The position numbers were made by a program, and so were the translations under genes. From WHSM01 sp050701635 (GTDB taxonomy: Bacteria > Actinomycetota > Actinomycetes > Mycobacteriales > Micromonosporaceae), in NCBI GenBank assembly GCA_050701635.1, contig JBOGDF010000052.1:1-20735 (forward strand): DNA of 20,735 nt, given 5' to 3'. Position 1 is the stretch's first letter. Each line of letters begins with the position of its first letter. The notes under the pieces are model-generated. The model was not told the origin of the DNA and did no database searches. It saw only the letters and a list, made by a program, of their open reading frames with translations. This document shows positions 13,608 to 19,509 of this stretch, one piece after another.

Positions 13608-15247
13608 CGGATCCGCCTCCCCACGTTGGTGGTGTCCGGCGCGATCGGCCGTGCCCCGTTGCCCCCGCCCGTGCCGCCGCTGGCGATCTTGGAGCCGTAC
13701 GGGGAGTCGGTCAGGAGCGGCTGCAGGGGCCGTGCGTGCGGCACCACGTCGGCGACCCGTACCCCCGACAGCTGTTCTCTCACCTGCTCCCGGTAGCCGA
13801 CAGAGTTGTACGCGCAGAACGGGATCAGCCGCCCGTCCGGAGTGATCTCCTCCACACAGCACTTCATCAGCTGCTTCACATTCAGGGTGTACGGATCCTG
13901 GAAGTCCTGGATCACGATCATGAACGCCCGGTCGGTGAGATCGGCGATCGCCTCCGGCAGGTTGACGCCGCACGCGTCGGCGCAGTCGAGAGCCGCGGTC
14001 GCCCTCGCGAGCTGGGACTCGGTGACCCCGGTGCCCATGAACGCCGACGCCGACCACAGCTTCTCCAGCGCCTCCCGTACCGCGTGGTCGGGCACCACCC
14101 GGTTGGAGACGTAGTCCAGGTAGTCCTCGACGTTGAGCAGCCGGGGGATCGGCAATACGCCGCCGCGCCAGCCGGCCCGGCCCGTACCCTCGGCCGGCGT
14201 CGCCTCGCCCTCGGTGAGCAGGTACGTGATGGAGCGGCAGGTCGGAAAGCAGCACGGCACGGGAAAGAAGTCGCTGGCCTGGAACCAGTCCGGACGCTGC
14301 GCGGCGATGCCGTGGATGATGTCGGAGTTGGTGAGCCGGGTCAGCGGGTCGAACTCGACATGCCGCCCGGAGTGGGTGACCGGCTGGAACGACACCGACC
14401 GCACCGCCGGGTGCGCCAGCCCGTGTTCGATGATGCTGCCCAGCTCGTGGTCGTTGAGGCCCCGCTCCACCGCCGCCACCAGCGTCACCGTCAGCCCCGC
14501 CGCGGCGCAGTTGTCCAACGCCCGCTGTTTGATCGCGCGCAGATCCCGCCCCCGGATTTCCCGGTGGGTACGTTCGTCGAAGCCGTCGAACTGCAGGTAG
14601 ATATTGACCGACCGGCCGGGCCGGTTACGCCGGCCGAGCTCGGCGACGAAGCGCTTGTCGGAGGCGAGCCGGATCCCGTTGGTGTTGAGGTTGACCGACT
14701 TGATGGGCCGCGACTGGGCCAGATCTATGAACTCCAGGATCTGCTTGTGGATGGTGGGCTCGCCGCCGGAGAACATGACCACCTCCGGCTCGCCCTCGGC
14801 GGCGACGAACACGTCCAGCATCCGATCGCACTGTTCGAGGGTGATCGAGTAGCCGTCCGGTTGGTGCCCCGAGTCGGCGAAACAGATCGGGCAGTCCAGG
14901 TTGCAGCCGGTGTTCACCTCGATGATCCCGAGGCAGGCGTGCTGCTTGTGCTCAGGGCACAGTCCGCAGTCGGACGGGCAGCCGTCATTGACCTCGGTCT
15001 GGAAGTGCAGCGGGATCGTGCCGGGCTTGTTGAACCGGGCGCTGTCGAGATACATCTGCGCGTCGCCGTACACCAGGGCTTCGAAGACTCCGTGCTCGCG
15101 GCAGCGTTTGCGCAGGTAGACCTTGTCGTCGCGGATGTTGACCTGGGCGTCGGTCACCGCCTTGCACACCGGGCAGATCGACTTGGTGTACTCCACGAAC
15201 ACCTCGTCGCGGTCCCGCTTGACCTTGGACGGCTCCACTGTGGTCAT
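13604..15247 (-). CDS. Radical SAM enzyme of the MJ0619 / tetraether-lipid-synthase type
   Basis: 547 residues; its ATG overlaps the preceding stop by 4 nt. The N-terminus has a rubredoxin-like metal site (Cys25, Cys28 in CPVC, and Cys49 in RCREHG). A CxxxCxxC cluster motif (Cys90, Cys94, Cys97 in GCPSDCGLCPEHKQHAC, plus Cys105) precedes the radical SAM motif CNLDCPICF (Cys115, Cys119, Cys122). GGEPT (161-165) and NLNTNGIRLA support the SAM barrel. A C-terminal cysteine set (332-333, 337, 422, 426, 463-464, 478) includes KCCVEEITPDGRLIPFCAYN, also present in archaeal homologues. This layout is that of Methanocaldococcus MJ0619, reported as a pterin methylase and later as tetraether lipid synthase (Tes), which joins lipid chains tail to tail. 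The bacterial function is unknown. Membrane lipid modification is a plausible guess. Central gene of the six-gene operon. Confidence 0.88.
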   Translation of the reverse strand: MTTVEPSKVKRDRDEVFVEYTKSICPVCKAVTDAQVNIRDDKVYLRKRCREHGVFEALVYGDAQMYLDSARFNKPGTIPLHFQTEVNDGCPSDCGLCPEHKQHACLGIIEVNTGCNLDCPICFADSGHQPDGYSITLEQCDRMLDVFVAAEGEPEVVMFSGGEPTIHKQILEFIDLAQSRPIKSVNLNTNGIRLASDKRFVAELGRRNRPGRSVNIYLQFDGFDERTHREIRGRDLRAIKQRALDNCAAAGLTVTLVAAVERGLNDHELGSIIEHGLAHPAVRSVSFQPVTHSGRHVEFDPLTRLTNSDIIHGIAAQRPDWFQASDFFPVPCCFPTCRSITYLLTEGEATPAEGTGRAGWRGGVLPIPRLLNVEDYLDYVSNRVVPDHAVREALEKLWSASAFMGTGVTESQLARATAALDCADACGVNLPEAIADLTDRAFMIVIQDFQDPYTLNVKQLMKCCVEEITPDGRLIPFCAYNSVGYREQVREQLSGVRVADVVPHARPLQPLLTDSPYGSKIASGGTGGGNGARPIAPDTTNVGRRIR

Positions 15248-16608
15248 AGCCTTGCGGAGAGGTCACGTACGGCGTCTTCGATGCCGCGGTGGAAGGTGGG
15301 GTACGCGTAGATCATGTGCCGTAGCCGCTCGACCGGGACCTCGCCGTGCACCGCGACCGCGAGTCCGGACAGCACCTCGCCCCCGGTGGGTCCGACCGCG
15401 GTGGCGCCGATCAGGACGCCGCGGTCGGTGTCGGCGACGAGTTTGATCACGCCGTGGTTGCCGGCCTTGTGGATCCAGCCCCGGGCGGTGGAGGGAACCT
15501 GGGCGACACCGACGGCGACCTGGTGCCCGGCGTCGCGGGCCTGGGTTTCCGTGAGCCCGACCGCGCCGACCTCCGGGTCGGTGAAGGTGACCCGGGGCAG
15601 CGCCCGGTAGTCGGCGGGCGGCCCTTCCTGGCCGAGGATGTCGCGTACGGCGATCCCGGCCTGGTACATCGCGACGTGGGTGAACGCCCCGTGCCCGGTG
15701 ACGTCGCCGACGCCCCACAGCTTCATGCCGGCGCGCATCCGGTCGTTGATCCGCAGTGCCTTCGCGCCCGGGTCGAGGCCCACGGTGTCCACGCCGAGCG
15801 GCGCGAGGTCGACGCGGCGTCCCACGGCGACCAGCAGCCGTTCGGCGGTGAGCTCCGTGCCGTCGTCCAGAGTGAGTGTGAACTGTTCGGCGTGGCTGAC
15901 CCGTACCGCCTGGACGCCGGTACGTACCGCGATGCCATCCGCCTCCAGGGCGGCCAGGACCACGTCGGAGGCCTCGGGCTCCTCCATCGCCAGCACCCGC
16001 TCCAGGGCCTCCACCACGGTGACGGTTACCCCGAACCGGGCGTACGCCTGCGCCAGCTCCAGCCCGACCGCACCGCCGCCGAGGACGATCATCGACTCGG
16101 GCAGCTCCTTGGCCTCGACCGCCTCGCGGTTGGTCCAGTACGGCGTGTCGGCCAGCCCGTCGATCGGTGGCCGCGCGGCGACTGTGCCGGTGCCGATCAC
16201 GACGCCGCGGTGGGCTTCGTACACCCGGCCGTCGACCTCGACCCGGCCCGGACCGGTCAGCCGGCCCCAGCCGCGTAGGAACCGGCCGCCCTTGCCGGTG
16301 AAGCGGTCCACGGCGACCTGGTCGTTCCAGTCGTCGGTGGCCTCGTCCCGGATCCGCGCCGCCACCGGCGCCCAGTCCGGCGACACCTCGGCGGAGCCGG
16401 CCATACCGGGGATCCGGCGCGCCTCGGCGAGCAGGTTCGCCGCCCGGATCATCATCTTGCTCGGCACGCACCCCCAGTACGGGCACTCCCCACCGACCAG
16501 CCGTCCCTCGATCCCGACCACCGACAGGCCCGCCTCGGCGAGCTTGCCGGCGACCTCCTCGCCGCCGACGCCCAAGCCGACCACGACCACGTCCACCTGC
16601 TCCGTCAT
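15244..16608 (-). CDS. MerA-like FAD-dependent pyridine nucleotide-disulfide oxidoreductase (second paralog)
   Basis: 454 residues; its ATG shares one base with the DUF427 stop (TGATG). FAD motif VVVGLGVGGEEVA (8-20), redox-active Cys42/Cys47 in GGECPYWGCVPSKMM, NAD(P) motif VLGGGAVGLELAQAYARFG, and KLWGVGDVTGHGAFTHVA. The C-terminal HxHPTxSE catalytic pair is again lost: the region reads IYAYPTFHRGIEDAV (433-447) with Tyr436 for the His. Active-site residues around the cysteine pair differ from the first paralog (PYW in place of TFT), so the two enzymes probably act on different substrates or partners. It may supply electrons, directly or through a carrier, to the radical SAM enzyme that follows, or keep thiols of the MauE-like protein reduced; both are inference. 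Confidence 0.88.
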   Translation of the reverse strand: MTEQVDVVVVGLGVGGEEVAGKLAEAGLSVVGIEGRLVGGECPYWGCVPSKMMIRAANLLAEARRIPGMAGSAEVSPDWAPVAARIRDEATDDWNDQVAVDRFTGKGGRFLRGWGRLTGPGRVEVDGRVYEAHRGVVIGTGTVAARPPIDGLADTPYWTNREAVEAKELPESMIVLGGGAVGLELAQAYARFGVTVTVVEALERVLAMEEPEASDVVLAALEADGIAVRTGVQAVRVSHAEQFTLTLDDGTELTAERLLVAVGRRVDLAPLGVDTVGLDPGAKALRINDRMRAGMKLWGVGDVTGHGAFTHVAMYQAGIAVRDILGQEGPPADYRALPRVTFTDPEVGAVGLTETQARDAGHQVAVGVAQVPSTARGWIHKAGNHGVIKLVADTDRGVLIGATAVGPTGGEVLSGLAVAVHGEVPVERLRHMIYAYPTFHRGIEDAVRDLSARL

Positions 16609-16931
16609 CAGCTCTCCTCCAGCTCGTCGGCGGCTTCGTCCGCGCCGGCCTGCACCTGTACGCCCCGCCAGAACGCCACCCGGTTCTTGATCTGCCGGGC
16701 CAGCGGGCTCGGATGCCGGTACCTCCACGCCCCGTCCGGGATCGTGACCCCGTCGACGGTGACCGTGTAATACGACGCGATCCCCTTCCACAGGCACAAC
16801 GACCGGGACTTGCTCTCGGTCAGGTAATCGCGCTGCAGAGACTCCGGCGGGAAGTAGTGGTTGCCTTCCACCACCACAGTGTCATCACTCTCGGCCAGGA
16901 TCCGGCCGTTGAAGATCGCACGCGTTGCCAT
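16608..16931 (-). CDS. DUF427 family protein
   Basis: 107 residues; ATG at 16931 shares a base with the MauE stop (TGATG). The family signature is clear: AIFNGRILAESDDTVVVEGN at the start, then YFPPESL, the core LCLWKGIASYYTVTVDG, and AWRYRHPSPLARQIKNRVAF, matching C-x-(W/Y)-KG-x-A-x-Y and W-x-Y-x-x-P of DUF427. Family members are small beta-rich soluble proteins of unknown function. Length is near the domain's typical size, so it is complete. The acidic tail (ADEAADELEES) is extra. Its position in the middle of a tightly overlapping operon suggests that its product works with the redox enzymes, but I see no catalytic motif that would tell how. Confidence 0.9.
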   Translation of the reverse strand: MATRAIFNGRILAESDDTVVVEGNHYFPPESLQRDYLTESKSRSLCLWKGIASYYTVTVDGVTIPDGAWRYRHPSPLARQIKNRVAFWRGVQVQAGADEAADELEES

Positions 16932-17374
16932 CACGCCTTCACCGCCTCTAGCTCGAGCCTTGTCGATGGTTGCCGGGCCCGCAGCCCGGAACGGATCAGC
17001 AGCGCGGCGTACCCCAGCAGCAGAGCGTCCTGGAGCAGCACGAACCAACTCAACCGCTGCGTCAGGTAGACCCCGAAGCAGCCACAGTTGTCGACGGCCA
17101 GGCCGCGCAGTTGGGCCTGTACGCCGAGCCCGGCCCACACCACCGACACCGCCGTGTACACCCACACCGGTGCCAGCGCCGATGAGCGCGGCCGCGCTAG
17201 GAACCACACCCCGCACACCAGCTCGCCGACCACCAGGCCACCGGCGAGCCACGGCACCGCACCCGCCGGGACCGCGTCGTACGCCCCGAGAATCGCCGGC
17301 ATCTCCCGCCACGAGGCCAGCTGCCCGACCGCCATGCCCAGGTAGACCGCGCCCAGGATGATCCGTAACACCAT
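16931..17374 (-). CDS. MauE/DoxX-like membrane protein, first gene of the six-gene operon
   Basis: 147 residues, ATG at 17374 with no Shine-Dalgarno sequence; a -10-like TAGCGT ends 7 nt before the ATG, implying a leaderless mRNA. Four membrane segments: VLRIILGAVYLGMAVGQLAS, VPWLAGGLVVGELVCGVWFL, APVWVYTAVSVVWAGLGVQA and WFVLLQDALLLGYAALLI. The loop after helix 3 carries NCGCFG (96-101), the conserved Cys-Gly-Cys of MauE (methylamine utilisation) proteins, which are thought to act in disulfide or redox handling at the membrane. No mau structural genes are nearby, so a methylamine role is unlikely. Here it may exchange electrons between the flavin reductases and an extracytoplasmic or lipid substrate (inference). 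Confidence 0.87.
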   Translation of the reverse strand: MVLRIILGAVYLGMAVGQLASWREMPAILGAYDAVPAGAVPWLAGGLVVGELVCGVWFLARPRSSALAPVWVYTAVSVVWAGLGVQAQLRGLAVDNCGCFGVYLTQRLSWFVLLQDALLLGYAALLIRSGLRARQPSTRLELEAVKA

Positions 17375-17424
17375 GACCGCGACGCTAGGCGAAATCGCAC
17401 CGGCGCTCGGTGTGCCCGCTCACA
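17375..17424 (-). promoter_or_regulatory. Crp-type class II, leaderless promoter of the six-gene operon
   Basis: On the minus strand, TGTGAGCGGGCACACC (plus 17409-17424) is followed after exactly 21 bp by TAGCGT (17382-17387), then 7 nt to the ATG. The site centre falls at -41.5 to -42.5 from a start of transcription at or next to the ATG, the classic class II activator position. The geometry is identical to that before the DUF3179 gene. The palindrome is imperfect on its right half. Confidence 0.68.
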
Positions 17425-17454
17425 AACAGCCGCGGGACACATCGATACGGTCGG

Positions 17455-17707
17455 ATGAAACCGGTGCTGCGCTACGTCGGCAAACTCACCCGTCGCGGTC
17501 TTCGACGCCGAGCTGGACGGGCGGGTGCTGCACTTCGCGCCGTACTGGAACGGGTTCGTCGACGCCGAGACCGGGAGCTTCTGGAACCTCCACGGGTACG
17601 CGTTACACGGCCCGCTCGCCGGCCGGCGGCTGATCCCGCGTCCGTTCCTGGAGACGTACTGGTTCGCGTGGGCGCTGGCGCACCCGAGCACCCAGATCGC
17701 GCTCTGA
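17455..17707 (+). pseudogene. DUF3179 C-terminal fragment with a single-base frameshift
   Basis: From about 17489 this frame reads PVAVFDAELDGRVLHF, then FVDAETGSFWNLHGYALHG, PLAGRRLIP and TYWFAWALAHPSTQIAL to a stop at 17705. This is the C-terminal segment of DUF3179 proteins (D-x-ETGS-x-W, G-PLAG-x-x-L, WFAW). There is no start in this frame. An ATG at 17455 opens the neighbouring frame with MKPVLRYVGKLT; deleting one C from CCC (17489-17491) would join them into an 83-residue protein with a smooth KLTVAVFDAEL junction. The upstream two thirds of a DUF3179 protein are missing. Either this is a decaying remnant, a small stand-alone gene with a recent frameshift, or a sequence error. Its 3' part is antisense to the end of the Cys-Cys membrane protein gene. 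Confidence 0.68.
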
Positions 17708-18343
17708 ACCGCCGGGCGGGACGCCGGCGCGGGCGGTGCTCCAGAGCAGCGCGGCGAGCATCAGCAGCAGCGACGCCGGGAACAGCCAGCTGCGCAGCGG
17801 AAGGAAGACCGGCATCAGTGCCGCGGCGAACCCGGTACCGACCGCCAGCAGCAGCGTCGGGGCGCAGCACGCGAACCCCACTCCGAACGCCGGCAGTACG
17901 CCGAGCAGCCGCCCGAACGCGGTACGCCGGCAGGCCCGTACCGTGAACACCTGGTACGCCGAGACCGCGACGTTGAGCGCGAGCAGCGCCCCGAGCAGTC
18001 CGCCCAGCAGCAGGTTGCCGGGGCTGACGAACACCGTCAGCCACGACGCCGGCCGCACCGCCGCCACCGGCTCGAACAGCCACGGCGCGCGGATGGCGGT
18101 CAGCTTCGCGGTCCAGTCGGCGGCGATCTCGACGGTCCCGCCGCTGCGGCGGGGCGCGAGCGTCAGGTCGCCGATCGCCAGCAGATACAGCAGCAGCATC
18201 GCCGCCCCGGCGGCCAGCCCGACCCTCCGGTGCCGGGGCACCGCCCAGGCATTCCGGACCCGGGACGGCGCCCGCCGTACGGTCGCGGCGACGGCGTCGG
18301 TGGCGTCACCGACGCGCCCCACCGCGCCGATCAGCCGGTTCAC
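17603..18343 (-). CDS. Membrane protein with conserved Cys-Cys motif, coupled to DUF3179 gene
   Basis: 246 residues. The GTG at 18343 overlaps the DUF3179 stop by 4 nt (GTGA). Membrane segments: GLAAGAAMLLLYLLAIGDL (42-60), a pair in LLLGGLLGALLALNVAVSAY (111-130), then VLPAFGVGFACCAPTLLLAV (149-168), ALMPVFLP and SWLFPASLLLMLAALLW. The Cys159-Cys160 followed by APT inside a helix resembles the vicinal pair of MerT-type transporters and CC-A-P-T proteins of unknown function. A loop of about 45 residues between helices 1 and 2 probably faces outside. The last 39 residues (from about 208, Arg/Glu/Pro-rich) are encoded antisense to the DUF3179 fragment and look non-native. Function unknown; thiol or metal handling next to the exported DUF3179 protein is an inference. 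Confidence 0.8.
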   Translation of the reverse strand: MNRLIGAVGRVGDATDAVAATVRRAPSRVRNAWAVPRHRRVGLAAGAAMLLLYLLAIGDLTLAPRRSGGTVEIAADWTAKLTAIRAPWLFEPVAAVRPASWLTVFVSPGNLLLGGLLGALLALNVAVSAYQVFTVRACRRTAFGRLLGVLPAFGVGFACCAPTLLLAVGTGFAAALMPVFLPLRSWLFPASLLLMLAALLWSTARAGVPPGGSERDLGARVRQRPREPVRLQERTRDQPPAGERAV

Positions 18344-19380
18344 TCGATCACCTCGGTGTCGGAGTAGAAGGCGTACCAGGCGAACCACATCACCTCGAAG
18401 AAGTCCGCGGGCTCGTCGCTGTCGGCGTGCCGTACCCGCGCGGTGCCGAGCCGGTCGTCCCAGGCCGCGACCAGCGGTTCGCCGCCCAGGGTGAACCCGA
18501 CCTCGCCGCGCCGGCGCACCACGTGCTTGGCCACGGCCGCGGTTCGGTCGCCTGCGCGTACCCCCAGCACGATCTCTTTGGGTTTGAAGCGGTCACTGCT
18601 GTCCAGCACCGGGAACAGCAGGGCGTCGTCGGTGTAGTACCCGCCCGGCGGGGTGTAGGACCCGTACGGATCGGCGCCGTAGTCACGGACATGGCCGGTG
18701 TCGGCGGACAGCACCCGGGTGTCGGGGTGCGCGTCGCGCCAGTGCCCCCAGCTCGACCACACCAGCGGTACGGTGCTCAGCCGCTGGCCGCGCAGCCGTC
18801 CGCGGATCGCCACACCGGCGATCTGGGGCCACTCGGAGTCGGTCTGCCGGTCGTACATCAGGAGGTTCGAATTCACCAGCTGGCCGGTGGTGCCGAAGGT
18901 CAGTGGCTTGTTGCCGGCCTCGCCGCGTACCCCGAAAGCGGAGCCGGTCAGCGGGCAGTAGGTCACCGAGATCCGCTCCCCGCCGATCACGTCGTTGACG
19001 ATCTCGTGCCAGACCAGAACCATCTGGGGGTACGCGCGCGCCTCGCCGCGCCATTCCAGCCCGAACACCGGGTCGCCGCGGCTCAGCTCGGGCATCTCGC
19101 CGGCGGCCACGAACCGGGGCTTGTCGATCGCCGGGATTCCGTCCTTGCCCGGTCCGCCGGAGACGGTGTTCTCCGCGAGCCGGTCCAGCCACGGATCCGT
19201 GCCGCCCGGCGGAAGCTCCGCGGGGTCGGGCCGGCCTCCGGCCCACGCCCAGATCCCGGTACCGATCAGACCCGCCCCGCCGGCGAGTACCGCGGCGCCC
19301 TTCAGAAACTGCCGACGCGTCCGCGTCCCGGACTCGCTCGCGGCGACGTCTTTGCCTGGACCCTCGAACTCGGTGTCCAT
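18340..19380 (-). CDS. Tat-exported DUF3179 family protein
   Basis: 346 residues, ATG at 19380 without Shine-Dalgarno sequence; a -10-like TAGCGT ends 7 nt upstream, implying a leaderless mRNA. Residues 20-45 hold a twin-arginine signal (TRRQFLKGAAVLAGGAGLIG). The mature part has DUF3179 hallmarks: FGLEWRGEARAYPQMVLVWH, EIVNDVIGGERISVTYCPLT (with Cys142 in YCPLTGSAFG), LTFGTTGQLVNSNLLMYDRQ, SEWPQIAGVAIRGRLRGQRL and WFAWYAFYSDTEV. The DxETGSxW...GPLAGxxL segment expected before the WFAW ending is absent; it is found in the neighbouring fragment. DUF3179 is of unknown function. A folded Tat substrate with a conserved Cys and His (His125) suggests a cofactor or metal, but this is not shown. First gene of a two-gene unit with the Cys-Cys membrane protein. 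Confidence 0.92.
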   Translation of the reverse strand: MDTEFEGPGKDVAASESGTRTRRQFLKGAAVLAGGAGLIGTGIWAWAGGRPDPAELPPGGTDPWLDRLAENTVSGGPGKDGIPAIDKPRFVAAGEMPELSRGDPVFGLEWRGEARAYPQMVLVWHEIVNDVIGGERISVTYCPLTGSAFGVRGEAGNKPLTFGTTGQLVNSNLLMYDRQTDSEWPQIAGVAIRGRLRGQRLSTVPLVWSSWGHWRDAHPDTRVLSADTGHVRDYGADPYGSYTPPGGYYTDDALLFPVLDSSDRFKPKEIVLGVRAGDRTAAVAKHVVRRRGEVGFTLGGEPLVAAWDDRLGTARVRHADSDEPADFFEVMWFAWYAFYSDTEVIE

Positions 19381-19430
19381 GACCCCGACGCTACGGCGTG
19401 GCGGTGGGCAGTTAAGTAAGCGCGTTCACA
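19381..19430 (-). promoter_or_regulatory. Crp-type class II, leaderless promoter of the DUF3179 unit
   Basis: On the minus strand, TGTGAACGCGCTTACT (plus 19415-19430) precedes TAGCGT (19388-19393) by exactly 21 bp, then 7 nt to the ATG. The spacing equals that of the six-gene operon promoter, and the 16 bases from -10 to ATG differ at only one position between the two. The right half-site is weak (TTACT for TCACA). Confidence 0.68.
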
Positions 19431-19435
19431 CTCCC

Positions 19436-19457
19436 GCCGTCGTCGCCTTACGACGGC
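19436..19457. repeat. 8-bp hairpin/dyad between divergent genes
   Basis: gccgtcgt (19436-19443) and acgacggc (19450-19457) form a perfect dyad around a 6-nt spacer, in the region between the DUF3179 and sugar dehydrogenase genes. It may be an operator for the plus-strand gene or a leader hairpin. Confidence 0.45.
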
Positions 19458-19509
19458 AGGATGGTCCCGGCGCCGTGCCGCGTTGATCAGACGGTGGCAG
19501 GCTGGGGGA

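Noticed and set aside
16931..17374. Methylamine utilisation locus, suggested by the MauE-like protein
   Set aside because: No methylamine dehydrogenase subunits or other mau genes are present; MauE-like proteins occur in many redox contexts.
11378..18343. A mercury-resistance operon, suggested by two MerA-like proteins and a MerT-like Cys-Cys membrane protein
   Set aside because: The MerA C-terminal Cys pair, the HMA domain, MerP and a MerR regulator are all missing, and the genes between are radical SAM, DUF427 and methyltransferase.
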